From Rugalucina vietnamica (lineage: Eukaryota; Mollusca; Bivalvia; Lucinida; Lucinidae): a stretch of DNA of 64,000 nucleotides. Of this stretch, positions 13,901-22,840 are shown piece after piece (the stretch's first letter is position 1; the number at the start of each line of letters is the position of its first letter). The stretch lies in the NCBI GenBank assembly GCA_964017185.1, contig OZ024882.1, positions 35,822,488 through 35,886,487 on the forward strand. Direction: 5' to 3'. The notes beneath the pieces were generated by a model. That model ran no database searches and was not told where the DNA came from. It saw only the letters and a list, made by a program, of their open reading frames with translations. A program made the translations under genes and the position numbers.

Positions 13901-16628
13901 GTTCATTACCATAATATTCAAACATCATCTCCTCTGAAACTGCTTGACCAATCAAAGCCAAATTTTATGTGAAGCATCAATAGGAAGGGGGGACCAATGT
14001 GTATATAAGAAATCCAGGTCACATGACCAAGATGGCCGCGAAGACCCATACATGGTAAAAACCCTTCAAAAATCTTCTTCTCCAGAACCGATGGACCGAT
14101 TTCAACAAAACTTGGCATGAAGCATCGATGGCTCAAGCACTACAATGTGTATATAAATCCTGACCCTGTGATGACCTTGACCTATTTTACGGCAAGGTCA
14201 ACATAGGTCACCAATGCATTTGAATAGGGAAAACTTCAAAATGAAAGTGAAAGTATTGCAGGAAATGGGAAGTAGGACTGAATATTAATGATTCTGAAAA
14301 ACAAATGGACCCCAGGGGCTCATGTGCCCCCACCCCGGGGCAATATACATGTATATTGCCATAATATTCAAACGTCTTCTCCTCTGAAACCGCTTGGCCA
14401 ATCAAAGCCAAATTTTATGTGAAGCATCTATAGAGTGGGGGAATCAATGTATATATAAATAATCTAGGTCACATGACAAAGATGGCCACCATGCCCATAT
14501 ATGGTAAAAAGAAACCAATAGACTGATTTCAAGGAACTTTGGCGTGAAGCATCGATGGCTAAAGTACTCCAATGTATATATAAATCATGACCATGTGATG
14601 ACCTTGACCAAGTTTATGGCAAGGCCAACATGGGTTGCCTATGCATTTGAATTGGGAAAACTGTTAAAATGTCATTTGAAGGGAAAGGCCAGCAGGAAAT
14701 TGGCAAATGGACAGAATATTGAAGATGCTAAAAAAAGAAAATGCCCCAAGGGCTTCATCTGCCCCTGCACTGGAGTTAAATACGATAATATTCAAACATG
14801 TATATGGGTATATGCAGCAGATCTCAGGTGAGCGTTTACAGGACCATTGGTCCTCTGGTTTTTTCTTACTACTTGTACTATATCCACTGGCCTATATACT
14901 TATCTGTGAACTTCTGAAGTATTTTAAACATTAAACTGGAAAGAATTTAAAGCATTCCCACTCGCATAGAATGTTCAAGAAACCAAAAAAGGAGCTATTT
15001 GAGTAACTCCTTTGTATGCATAGTTTTGAAATTGTTAAGATTCACACATTTTAGAAATGTTGAGGTTTACTTTTCATTGAGACAGGCCTCTTAAAATATA
15101 CAAAGGGAGGGATGAAGGGATGTGAGGCATGTGCTCCGGCCAACAGGTAGAGTGTGGCATTCCAGAGTGACAGGTCTGGGGTGTGAAGCATACCTACCCC
15201 TATGTAGTTTCCGTTAGCAAAGTATTTAAGCTATTTTAAGATGACTCCTGTCTGATGTCTAAACTGAAAACTTGTTCACTGAGATCTCAAACAACAACAT
15301 TTATAAGCAAACAAATCAATAGAGGTTGCAGGTTCTCAGAATCAGAATATTTTACTGGTGAAAAAATGGACAATACCACACCTAATAGTTTTTGAATGTT
15401 TTGGTTTTGCTGTTTGACTTTTTCATTCATAAACTATTTTCTCTTTCAGTTAAAAAGCACAGTATTAACAGTTATATGTGCAGTGATACAGATTATTGCT
15501 TTATTATGGTAAGATTTTCACTTTTCAGAGAGTTTCTTATTGAAATAACAATTTGCATATAAGCCGCATCAGGAGAAAACCATTTTTGCATATGCAAAAA
15601 CGAAAGCTGCAGATCAGCTGTGCAGCTGATCACCACCTTTGTTTTTGCCACACTGTTTTTACTGAAATCCAGAATTTCAAGCTCCTAGCCGCCTCCTGTG
15701 ACTATATAGGCTGGTTTTTGTCTGACCTGGTTGGTGCCCTCAAAGACCCTTTTTCTCCTGATACATATGTACATGTATTTCACTGTCATTCAATGTCTGT
15801 TAAACTTGTCTTGCAATTATTATACAATACCTTGTATGAAGCTAGGAAAGATATACCAAGAATTGAAACAAATTATATTGCCCAATACAGAAGGTAGGAC
15901 CACGCAAGGCACAATATAAAATACATTAAAATTTACAGCATGCATATAGAACAAGATGACTAGCTCTTTCCCAGTAAGGTAGCCATCCAGCTAGCTTCAG
16001 CCAAGACTTACCCTCCTTACAATATCTTTGAAACCATATTTTTATTATTCATCTTAGTCAGAAATACCACCTGTAAAACATTACAAAATCATGCCCATGT
16101 AATATACAGAGATTTTTTAAGCTGTAAAAATTGAGAAATTTCAGTAGAAAATTTTTTAAATTTTTCTTATTTTTGCTCAAAACATAGATTGTGGGTACAC
16201 GTAAGAACGGCCTCACTGAGGCAGTTCTAATGAGTACCCACAATCTATGTTTTGAAGCAAAAATAAAAAAAATATGTCTACCCTTGCATACCCCAGTGTG
16301 TGATGGTATTGTCATCAGTTTTCATTCCAAAAAGTCTTCAACAGTGCTGCAAAATATGTCAGTTAGCAAGTAAGAATTGGAACCAAAAATAATCTTCACC
16401 ACATAGTATAGCAGAAGTTGTTTCTGTAAAGAGTGAAAAACTGAATTTCAAAAGTGGGTTTCCAAAGAGAGTATTTCATTCCCCAACAAACTGTTTTGTT
16501 AAAATTTTTCTCACTTTTTCAGGTATATCATGAGTTATATTCCGGGTGGACAAACAGGACTAAAATTTTTCTCAAAAGTTTTTTATTCTGTTGCTTCAAA
16601 GACGACACAGAAAATATTACCTGTATAG
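2293..16628 (+). CDS. SFT2D3: SFT2 domain-containing protein 3 (vesicle transport), six coding exons
   Basis: Coding exons are 2293-2505, 6679-6744, 7686-7771, 12729-12846, 15450-15508 and 16523-16628 (TAG). Every intron is GT..AG, the phases join without a break, and the product is 215 residues, the length I recall for human SFT2D3. Residues 1-71 are hydrophilic and cytosolic, starting MSDLNKSLQDYLSKSKAN, close to the vertebrate N-terminus. The remainder holds four membrane helices with the family's ARKFA motif after helix 2 (about residue 106) and a KILPV C-terminus. SFT2 proteins act in retrograde endosome-to-Golgi vesicle traffic; the family role is known, while its role here is inferred. 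Introns 1, 3, 4 and 5 are packed with mobile elements: 3.2- and 1.9-kb Helentron-associated-like elements flank exon 4. A family-A MITE begins 9 bases after the stop. The start is the first ATG of exon 1, which matches the family N-terminus. Confidence 0.93.
2631..3009. mobile_element. MITE-like element with CCCCTAACATTGC ends
   Basis: Inverted ends are CCCCTAACATTGC near 2633 and GCAATGTTAGGGG near 2995, enclosing about 380 bp of AT-rich DNA with no open frame. The left end repeats the motif once more (CCCCAACATTGCGC). A related GTGCGCAATGTTA occurs alone at 3197. It lies in SFT2D3 intron 1. No target duplication is clear. Confidence 0.55.
3481..4800 (+). mobile_element. Helentron-associated-like element with tandem-repeat core (family 2)
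   Basis: The left end TATACCCCCGGCATTTATGC and the right GCCGGGGGTATA are inverted subterminal repeats. A (CGTT)n-like stretch follows the left end at 3527-3570. The core holds four degenerate ~180-bp units (CATAGGTACCCTATAGGGTTTGC then AGAGGTCAAAATCTAGG), then two ~113-bp units (4530-4755). The right end closes with a hairpin GTGCC..GGCAC and a T-run. A 37-base G run (4083-4119) and a long T run (about 4306-4351) interrupt the core. This subterminal repeat, microsatellite, tandem core and 3' hairpin layout is that described for pearl-like/HINE elements; the class is inferred from structure, since no helicase is present. Confidence 0.65.
4908..5935 (+). mobile_element. Helentron-associated-like element, six ~150-bp repeats (family 3)
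   Basis: The left end TATCGCATCTGC and the right GCAGGTGCGATATCGACC form inverted subterminal repeats. A CCGTCCGTTCGTTCG stretch follows the left end. The core is about six direct units of ~150 bp, each with TTTGGTTTTCTCGACATCAG, GAAACCTTGCATAGTAATTG and ACGGTCCACTGACTTTG. It has the same architecture as the two neighbouring families but no sequence similarity to them. No open frame of note is present. It lies in SFT2D3 intron 1. Confidence 0.65.
7327..7547 (+). mobile_element. MITE family B, copy 1
   Basis: It starts ATTACGAAAACACGCCCATG and ends GAACATGTTTTCCTGAT. The central hairpin (CATAGATTGTGGGTAATCTATG) has lost the GC-rich tip seen in the other copies. A ~55-bp sequence starting AACAGTGTGGCTAGTG is present on both sides (7271-7325 and 7549-7604), far longer than a normal target duplication. 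It lies in SFT2D3 intron 2/3 territory, upstream of exon 3. Confidence 0.75.
8301..8543 (-). mobile_element. MITE family A, copy 1
   Basis: The ends are GAGCC..GGCTCA. The central hairpin is a near-perfect palindrome: CAAAGGCGCAGATCAGCTGTG, a short loop, then the reverse complement. Compared with copy 4 it runs in the opposite direction: the hairpin precedes the GACCTGGTCGGAA segment. Confidence 0.75.
8583..8958 (+). mobile_element. MITE family A, copy 2, with inner insertion
   Basis: The left half (TGAGCCGTCTCGTGG..AGAAGCAGAGG) and the right half (TGTAGCGAAAACAAAGGCGC..GGCGGCT) are separated at about 8703-8830 by a (GTAA)n run and ~100 bp of unrelated DNA. The hairpin arm AATCAGCTTCGCGGTTACCGC is present as an extra tandem copy, so the cruciform is imperfectly triplicated. 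Confidence 0.7.
9053..9228 (+). mobile_element. MITE family A, copy 3, shortened
   Basis: The ends are TGAGCCTGTGCATGAGAAAA and GGCGGCTCA. Only one hairpin arm remains (TTCGCAGTTACTGCGAAGC is intact but the AACAAAGGCG arm on the left is lost). The right end lies 8-10 bases from the start of the large element at 9237. Confidence 0.75.
9237..12414 (+). mobile_element. Large Helentron-associated-like element (family 1, copy a)
   Basis: It starts TTTTAGCTCACCTGAGCC followed by GGCTCACAAGGTGAGC, a terminal hairpin. Then come CGTCCGTCCGTCGTCGTC and several ~460-bp direct units (starts near 9335, 9785, 10250, 10713), each with TCACATGACCAAGATGGC and CCATATATGGTAAAAACC. It ends CAGGTGAGCG, the hairpin AGGACCAATGGTCCT, CTGG and a T run. 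The inverted ends, microsatellite-like stretch, tandem core and 3' hairpin fit pearl/HINE elements (inferred). It is nested with another element at 10825-11856. It carries repeated TCAAGGTCA motifs. Open frames inside it are by-products of the repeat. It lies in SFT2D3 intron 3. Confidence 0.75.
10825..11856. mobile_element. Inverted-repeat DNA element nested in the 9237 element
   Basis: The termini are CCAGCCAGCAT and ATGCTGACTGG. The 4-bp flanks TTAC and GTAC look like a target duplication with one change. Removing it restores a family-1 unit in which TCACATGACCAAGATGG would be continuous. The subterminal zones are rich in the words GGCCCG and CGGCCCGTCAGCGG. No transposase is seen. The element at 60777-62268 has the same kind of ends. 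Confidence 0.7.
12493..12692 (+). mobile_element. MITE family A, copy 4
   Basis: It runs from TGAGCCGCCTCGTGGG to GTGGCGGCTCA. It keeps the body segment AACAGGTCCGACACAAACCG and only half of the central hairpin. It ends 36 bases upstream of SFT2D3 exon 4, so it lies where the branch point of that intron is expected. Confidence 0.8.
12932..14864 (+). mobile_element. Large Helentron-associated-like element (family 1, copy b)
   Basis: It has the same 5' end (TTTTAGCTCACCTGAGCC, then GTCCGTCCGTCGTCCGTCG) and the same 3' end (CAGGTGAGCG, hairpin AGGACCATTGGTCCT, CTGG, T run) as the 9237 copy. The core is a subfamily with ~450-bp units (starts near 13034, 13473, 13923, 14373), each including GGGGCTCATGTGCCCCCACC. 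It starts 86 bases after the SFT2D3 exon 4 donor. Confidence 0.75.
15562..15755 (-). mobile_element. MITE family A, copy 5, degenerate
   Basis: The AGCCGCATCAGGAGAAAACC end, a short hairpin (GCAGATCAGCTGTGCAGCTGATC) and a GTCTGACCTGGTTGG segment are recognisable. The right end is not preserved. It lies in SFT2D3 intron 5. Confidence 0.6.
16080..16312 (+). mobile_element. MITE family B, copy 2
   Basis: It has ATTACAAAATCATGCCCATG at the left and the full central hairpin: AACATAGATTGTGGGTAC, a GC-rich tip (CGGCCTCACTGAGGC), then GTACCCACAATCTATGTTTT. The right end is decayed after TACCCTTGCATACCCCAG. It lies in SFT2D3 intron 5. Confidence 0.75.
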
Positions 16629-16637
16629 TGTATTGAG

Positions 16638-16867
16638 TGAGCCGCGACAATAGAAATCTGGTCTTCGATGGTTTCCGACTAGGACTGACATAAACTGGCC
16701 TGGGTAGTCGCAGAAGCAGGCTAGAAGCTTGAAATTTTGGACTAAACTAGGTGTAATTTTACTATCTATGTAGCAAAAACAAAGGTGCTAGTTACAGTTA
16801 CTGCACAGCTGATCTGGGGATTTGTTTTTGCATAGGTAAAAAGCTGGATTTCTCATGATGTGGCTCA
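16638..16867 (+). mobile_element. MITE family A, copy 6, abutting the SFT2D3 stop codon
   Basis: It runs from TGAGCCGCG to GTGGCTCA. It begins 9 bases after the SFT2D3 stop, so the proximal 3'UTR would be MITE sequence. The hairpin is short and mismatched (AAAGGTGCTAGTTACAG..GCACAGCTGATC). Confidence 0.75.
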
Positions 16868-17182
16868 GTGTAAAAATGTGTATATAGTAATGAAAGCCCA
16901 AGAACAGAAATGTGTTTGTTGATTTTGTCCATTATAATGCTGCTTCACACACATACCAGTTGTTCAGATACAACCAATGTGACATAGAACAACTAATTTT
17001 GATGAAAAGTGTGTAGATTTTGGTTTGTTTGTTTGTTTACTTGTTTGTTTGAATTGATACTTCACGTCCCAGTCAACAGACATAAACTTGAATGTCCCTG
17101 TGTTTTGTGTGACAGGTTGCTTGAAGCTCATTTTAAAACTAATTCTGCTTCAATGAGTTTTTCTTGTTAACATGGACATTCA

Positions 17183-17188
17183 AATAAA
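17183..17188 (+). promoter_or_regulatory. Candidate poly(A) signal for SFT2D3
   Basis: AATAAA lies 555 bases after the SFT2D3 stop and beyond the MITE at 16638-16867. It is the first clear plus-strand signal I see downstream; the next MITE begins 12 bases later. No transcript evidence is available. Confidence 0.4.
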
Positions 17189-17199
17189 CCAAATATATA

Positions 17200-17693
17200 G
17201 GAGCCTTTGCATGAGAAAAACAACAGTTAGGGTTTCCAATTAGGTCCGACACAAACCAGGCTGTACAGTCACAGCATAAAGCTAGAAGCTAGAGACTTTG
17301 GATATAACTCACTATAATAAGTAAGAGACAGTGTAGCGAAAACAAATGCGCTGATCGGCGGCCCCGTGGCCGAGCGGTAAAGAGCGCCGTTTCTTAATCA
17401 CTCGATCATCTCACCGCTGTGTCTGGTGTGGGTTCGAGCCCCCCTCTGGCCACATGTGAGACAAGCCAAGTTCTGCTTGCGGGTGTGTCAGATGGTTTCT
17501 CTTGGTGTTCTCCCGTTTTCGCCCCACCTACTGATTGGCCCGTCTCATATGAGCTGAAATAATCTTGAAAGGGACATAAAACTGAATCAAAATTTAAAAA
17601 AAAGGCGCTGATCAGCTGTGCAGCTACTGCACAGCTAATCTGTGTCTTTGTTTTTGCATATGTAAATAGTTGGTTTTCTCATGCAAAGGCTCA
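17200..17693 (+). mobile_element. MITE family A, copy 7, split by a SINE
   Basis: The left part AGGAGCCTTTGCATGAG..AAAACAAATGCGCTGATC and the right part GCGCTGATCAGCTGTGCAG..GCAAAGGCTCA are the two halves of one copy. They are split inside the hairpin arm by the SINE at 17357-17604. Confidence 0.8.
17357..17604 (+). mobile_element. tRNA-derived SINE
   Basis: The head resembles a class II (Leu/Ser-type) tRNA: box A TGGCCGAGCGG and box B GGTTCGAGCCC, with a long variable part between. The body is unrelated and ends in an A-rich tail. The 9-bp direct repeat GCGCTGATC flanks it (17348-17356 and 17605-17613), a clean target duplication made in the hairpin arm of a family-A MITE. SINEs of this kind are copied by LINE reverse transcriptase and are not working tRNA genes. 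Confidence 0.85.
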
Positions 17694-17929
17694 TAGACCT
17701 TCTAAATGGTTTACTAATAAGTCAGGTGGTTGGTCAGTCTGTTATAAGTTTTGCATGGAGGCAAAAGCAGTCCATTTATTTTTTCAAGGCCCTAATGGAT
17801 AGGGGCCAATATTCTCACCTGACACAAGTAATACATGAATCAGACCCAAACAAATAGGACATGTAAGCCAAGTGATTTACAGAGTACCATTTGGCACATG
17901 GCTCACCTGAACGCATTGTGTAAACTATT

Positions 17930-18190
17930 TAAAGGAACACATAAAAATATTTAAAGGAACACATTCATTGTACGAAATGTTAAAAGGAGCACATACATTG
18001 ATCAAAATGTTAAAAAAAAAACACAAATACATTGATCAAAATATTTAAAGGAACAAATACATCGCTATAAATATTGAAAGGAACAAATACATTGATCAAA
18101 ATGTTCAAAGAAACACATACATTGATACACTGATCAAAATATTTAAAGGAACAAAAACATCGATCAAAATGTTTAAAGGAACACATATAC
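17930..18190. repeat. Minisatellite, ~30-40 bp units
   Basis: About eight degenerate units of the type AAAGGAACACATACATTGAT followed by CAAAATGTT. Spacing varies because some units carry an extra CATTGATACA. A weaker echo (CTCAAAATATTTAAAAGGGA) is at about 19510-19550. No coding content. Confidence 0.75.
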
Positions 18191-20264
18191 TATGAGACTG
18201 AAGTTTAGCAATTTTCAATTAATTTCCAAATTGTAAATTGGTATGAAGATGAACTGAAAGAAACTCTTTAACCCATAAATATCTAAACCTAAAGGAACCA
18301 CAATGTACACTTTTAGCCGGAAAGCCATCTTTTCCTGGTTCAATTACGTTGCGTCAAATTGTACAGGGGTGTCACCTCAAAATTCACAATGTTTCGAGGC
18401 ATCTGAAAAGCTACAGGTTTATTCCCAAAACAGTCATTTAACACCTTCTTGTGCTCAAGAAGAGTCCTCTACCATGATCGTAGAGATTTGGTTACATTCT
18501 GAAATCAGGTAACGGCCCCGTTGTATGACGTAACTGACGTCGTATTGTTCCGTTGCCTTTCTCCCGAAATGATCCCATAAGTGTTTATTTGCTGAAATGA
18601 CGTGCGACTTTGCTTTTTGTACGAGAAAATTTGCGCCAAGTAGGCCTAGACGGTTTGATGTGTTCATGTCTAGGCTTGCTCGTTTACGTTTAACGTTTAC
18701 AGGACCGGAAAACTATCGGCGATATTGACGGTGTTCGCACCACGCAGGATGTTTCTAGTCAGCTGTTTCGATACAAATCCATCTTTCCATGCCGTTAATT
18801 ATCAAGCCTAAAATTCGTATGTTGTCTAGAAATCGATGACGTCAAATTGTCATTGTCCTTTATCATGGTAGCCTTACGTTGTCTGGCGTCATGATGTCGG
18901 TTTTTGACGCTGTCAGCTGATGGAACAGGGCTCTAGGAGATTTATCGTACTCTCGCAAGCTTAAAAGAATCAATTGTCATTCTTATTCTTCATGTCTGCA
19001 CCGAGCATATAGATCTTCGTGTTACGTTGGTTTAACGTCAGGCCATAACGGCGTCCCCTGATGGAATTTTTCAAATGTCATTCCGGTTCATTCTTTATGA
19101 CACTTTAATCAATCAAACAAGGCAAAAACTGATAACAGGTAACTGTTTGTCACATTACAACTGTAAAGTAAAAACTTGTTATACTATACTTCAACTTGTG
19201 ACATCATCGATATTAATCTTCTATATATGTTTATGCTGATTATTCATGTTCATATATGTACATAATATTGTAGTACCTATGGAGAGGGCGAAATTAGGCT
19301 CTGCCTGTGCCCAATCCGTGTCACATGTATGTACATGTATTATATTTTGACTAAAATTTCTAATAAATATCTTTTAGTGCCCTAAGATAGCTGTTGACAC
19401 ACTTAACTGACATTTACAGAATCGCGATATGAAAGACCATAATGTGTCTGAAGCGAACAATAATGACGATTTTAAAACAATAGGCTGACATCAACAGAAA
19501 CACACATTGCTCAAAATATTTAAAAGGGACATACAGAGCTTAAAAAATTTCAAGGAGCATGCAGAGCTTATTTTTCCATATACCCCCACATAAACAACCC
19601 CTATTGGTCCACATTTTGAAGCAACCCACGAAGTATGTAATGTCTGGGACTCTGGGTATTGTCAGCTTTGTTTGGAATTTTTTCATAGAGCATCGAAATT
19701 ACTGATTCTTGACTGCTTGGTACTGGTCTTAATTGAATTTTATTGGACAATTTTTTACCCATCTGAGTGACTTTGAGGACAATACCATGGACTTTGAAAT
19801 TTTTGTTGAGTTTTTGGTTAACGTTAATAGAACTCTTATATGTCATATATGTGGCCGGTTCAAGTAGATACCAGCCCTGTTGTTAGACATTGGTCTGAAG
19901 TCCATCCCGATCAACCAGAGTGACCTTTAGGTCAAGGTCATGGACTTCCAAATTAGTGTTCGTTTTAGTTGTATAACGTTTATATTCAGGCGAGCTACGC
20001 TACAGCTCTTATCACTTTGGTCAGTATATAAAGGCCAATGAAAAAAATAGAGTATATATTGATTTCCATGTTCGTGTGTGAGTCCACTTACGATTTGCCA
20101 TTAATCATTTGAACAGCCTGTAATGGCGGTTCTAGATAAAAAGATGTTTATACAGCTTTAATTATTCCAGAAAAAAAAGAATTTGTATTGATGAAACAAA
20201 AGAATGCTTTGTTTCTAAAAGTGGTGGAATTCGTGTCAAGACTTGCTAGATTAAGGAAAGGTTC
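18191..20264. other. Intergenic stretch, no gene recognised
   Basis: No open frame here has a recognisable family. About 18490-19090 is richer in G+C than its surroundings and holds several TGACGT words (GTATGACGTAACTGACGTCG at about 18521), which resemble CREB/ATF sites. It could be a distal regulatory piece or an old element. The rest is AT-rich single-copy-looking DNA. Confidence 0.4.
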
Positions 20265-20600
20265 AAGTAGGTAAAGCTCAGGAAATGGTGCAATCAGAAA
20301 AAGATTCCCACTCCAAAAACTGAGGTGGGGAAAAACTAAATTAATAATCAGGTACTTATACTATGAAAACATATCGTAAGCCGAATGAGCAGCTATTTTC
20401 CCAATAGGTGGCCACTCAGCTACCTAAACTTAACTGAAAATATGAAAACATACATGAGGCTCCAACAGCACAAAAATGTTAAACACCAAGACATAAAACA
20501 AAAAGAACCACCACAGAAGTATCGTCTTGGAACGATCAGTAACACAAAAATACTAGCGGGCTTAAACCCAGGAAGACTAGAAATGTGTGTTTGTAAAACA
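20265..20600 (-). mobile_element. Dispersed repeat P (possible Penelope-like 3' end), copy 1
   Basis: Contains, on the minus strand, AGTGGCCACCTATTGGGAAA, GCTGCTCATTCGGCTTACG and GAGTGGGAATC in that order. The same order is found on + at 24283-24600, 37710-37885 and 38155-38485. The copy at 37710 lies just after a Penelope-like reading frame, so this may be the 3' part of that family; that link is an inference. Confidence 0.6.
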
Positions 20601-20689
20601 CAATACCCCCAACTGTATGCTTGTCCCTATAAACCTGGCATAGCATACTTGTTAAACAGAATACAGGTGTTTTGCAGATAAGTTACAAA

Positions 20690-21570
20690 TGAAGTAAAAT
20701 TTTCAAAATTCTGTAATTCTGTCAAAATTTGACAGAAAGTATTTAAACGTTAAACAGGTGATCTTACGTTAATGCTCTAGCTCAGATACTTTTTGAGATA
20801 TCATGCACACAATATTTGCTTTCAAAGGCCCCTCATTCATAAAAGGGACATAATCCTGACGCTAGAAAAAGTAAAGACCATCTATTTTTTCACAAGGAAT
20901 GTGTATATGACATCAAAACGCTAGCATTAACTGTTTAAAAGTTTACAATTTCACAGAAAAATGTAAAAATCAATCAAAATTTCAAAACTGCATAACTCTG
21001 TCAAATTTCAAACTTTTGATCAGGTGATCTACTCCTCAGCCTCAATCAGTATACCAAATTTGAAGACTCTAGCTCAAGTCTTGATGCGGTGGCGTAGTGG
21101 TAGAGCGCCGGACTCCGAATCGAGAGGTCCTGGGTTCAATCCCCACAAGCGTCATACTGGTGTGTCCTTGAGCACCTACAGTATTGGTTAAACCTAGGAG
21201 GAGTTGGCTCCGTCCCGACTTGACTGAAAATTGTTGACTCAACACAAACAAACAAACAAAACTTTTTCGAGATGTCTTGCACACAAGATTTTCCTATTTT
21301 GCTTTCAAAGGGGCATAATTCAGAAAAGGGGCATAACTCTGACAGTGAGAAAAACACTGGTCAACATTTTTTTTCCATGCGGATAATGCATATGAATATT
21401 CACAACCCGAGTTTTCCCATTCAAAAGTTTCAAAATTTCAAAGTAACACACTAACACACAAGCCAAAAGCAATATGCTCTGCCAATTTAATCAAAGTCGG
21501 TTAGCTCTTCCAACTTTTTCCAAAATGGGGGCATAAAAATGGCCATCAAAACGCCAATCTGTCAGATTGA
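20690..21570. repeat. Two ~300-bp tandem units, one split by a SINE
   Basis: Words such as TCTGTCAAA..TTTGACAG, CAGGTGATCT, CTCTAGCTCA, CTTTTTGAGATATCATGCACAC and TTGCTTTCAAAGG occur in the same order in 20700-20990 and again in 21000-21560. The second unit is opened by the SINE at 21082-21262. No coding content. Confidence 0.6.
21082..21262 (+). mobile_element. tRNA-derived SINE with (CAAA)n tail
   Basis: The head TGATGCGGTGGCGTAGTGG (box A), GGACTCCGAATCGAG, then GGTTCAATCCC (box B) folds like a tRNA. It continues into a non-tRNA body and a CAAACAAACAAAC tail. The A and B boxes could drive RNA polymerase III. It interrupts the second unit of a local tandem repeat. It differs in sequence from the SINE at 17357. 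Confidence 0.8.
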
Positions 21571-21631
21571 TTTAAGCATCATAGAATTACAATGATGTTG
21601 GGTACAATAAAATTGCAGAACTCAACATTTT

Positions 21632-22840
21632 CTACTGTGGTAAAGCAGAACTTATAGTTTTATTTTCAACAGTTTGAATGTCATCTGAGTCGATTAAATA
21701 GTCCAGCGTTCTTACGGCAGGCTCTTGTCGCAAATTGTGAGCATACGTTGACGTATGGATATAGCTTGACTTCCTCTTTGTGCACGTGCAAATCTGCTTT
21801 AATCCACGTCGGAACCTTTCACCACTTATACAATATAGGAAAAAGTTAGCACACCTGTTGACATACAATAAATATAAGCTAATAGCAAACACAAGATGTC
21901 TTGTTCCATCGTTTATATGGCCAATATCAACTGACGTCACTATAGAAAATGGCAATGTGCAGATAACTATAGTCAGAGAATCTGATATCAGCATAATAGT
22001 GAGTTGTCTGCCCCTTGAAGAACGTCTCATCCTGAAGATATCGTCGTTGTTCTCTTGTTGAAAAGACGTTTGTTGTCCAGGTGCGCGTGCGCCTTCACCT
22101 TTAGCGCGCATTGTTGAGGTACATGTAGGAAATCTTTCCGAAGACTTCACAGATTGAAGAATAACTATATTACTTACAATAATCACAATAAATGAAATGG
22201 ACAAGAATGTGTTATGAATAACTGGTAGAAAGTTTTCAGAATATTTCCTGATATTTGAGTTCGATTTATCGAGGTCACAGAGTTGCGTTTCATCCTGTAG
22301 TGGAACCATGACCGAAGAAACTAGAAATATCCCATCTTTTAGTAGAATAACCACAATGAGACATCCAATAACATATTTGGCCTTCTTCACTGTACATAAT
22401 GACAAAGACTGTAGAGGAAATTTGATTGCGATTGCGCGCTCCAACGTCATCGATGACGTCAGGATGATGCCAAGGTCACTGGTTCCCCAACCAATAAAGT
22501 TTAGCGCCTTGCATATAAAGTCAGAATGGGAACCTCTGTAAATGACGTACGGGAAGTTAACATGAAGCCAATGAACGGGCAGCACCATCAGAATACTGAC
22601 ATTGTCAATCAGCGCGTTGAAGCTCATGTAAAGTGACGTCGACACTTTGGCAAAATAAGGCGCCCTCATGACGAGAATAACCAGTGTATTGCACATGAGA
22701 CCAGTGACGAACAGAAACGGTGGTAAATACAAGTCTATTCCGTTTGCAACCATAGATTCAGTGGACGACAAATCTATTGTCCAATCCATCACGGTGGTCA
22801 CGTCAGTGTCATTATCCATTTCAGACGTCAATCTGACCAT
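21632..22840 (-). CDS. Class A (rhodopsin-type) G protein-coupled receptor, probable peptide receptor
   Basis: A single open exon of 402 residues. Seven hydrophobic segments lie near residues 37-58, 72-92, 110-132, 153-174, 206-229, 280-301 and 316-337. Family landmarks are N51 in helix 1, D79 in helix 2, the C110/C188 pair expected to bridge helix 3 to loop 2, and N332-x3-Y336 followed by ERFR in helix 7/8. N10 is in a glycosylation motif. Helix 3 ends LERAIAI (E-R-A in place of D-R-Y) and helix 6 has CTLPF in place of CWLPF. This pattern is common among invertebrate FMRFamide-type and orphan peptide receptors, so a peptide ligand is likely but not shown. The start ATG at 22840 is the first in frame. 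There is no intron in the coding part. Confidence 0.88.
   Translation of the reverse strand: MVRLTSEMDNDTDVTTVMDWTIDLSSTESMVANGIDLYLPPFLFVTGLMCNTLVILVMRAPYFAKVSTSLYMSFNALIDNVSILMVLPVHWLHVNFPYVIYRGSHSDFICKALNFIGWGTSDLGIILTSSMTLERAIAIKFPLQSLSLCTVKKAKYVIGCLIVVILLKDGIFLVSSVMVPLQDETQLCDLDKSNSNIRKYSENFLPVIHNTFLSISFIVIIVSNIVILQSVKSSERFPTCTSTMRAKGEGARAPGQQTSFQQENNDDIFRMRRSSRGRQLTIMLISDSLTIVICTLPFSIVTSVDIGHINDGTRHLVFAISLYLLYVNRCANFFLYCISGERFRRGLKQICTCTKRKSSYIHTSTYAHNLRQEPAVRTLDYLIDSDDIQTVENKTISSALPQ

Noticed and set aside
17357-17450. tRNA gene (Leu/Ser-like)
   Set aside because: A and B boxes are present, but the sequence continues into a body with an A-rich tail and is flanked by a 9-bp target duplication, so it is a SINE head.
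21082-21155. tRNA gene (Arg-like anticodon region)
   Set aside because: Same reasoning: it is followed by a SINE body and a (CAAA)n tail, and it interrupts a tandem repeat.
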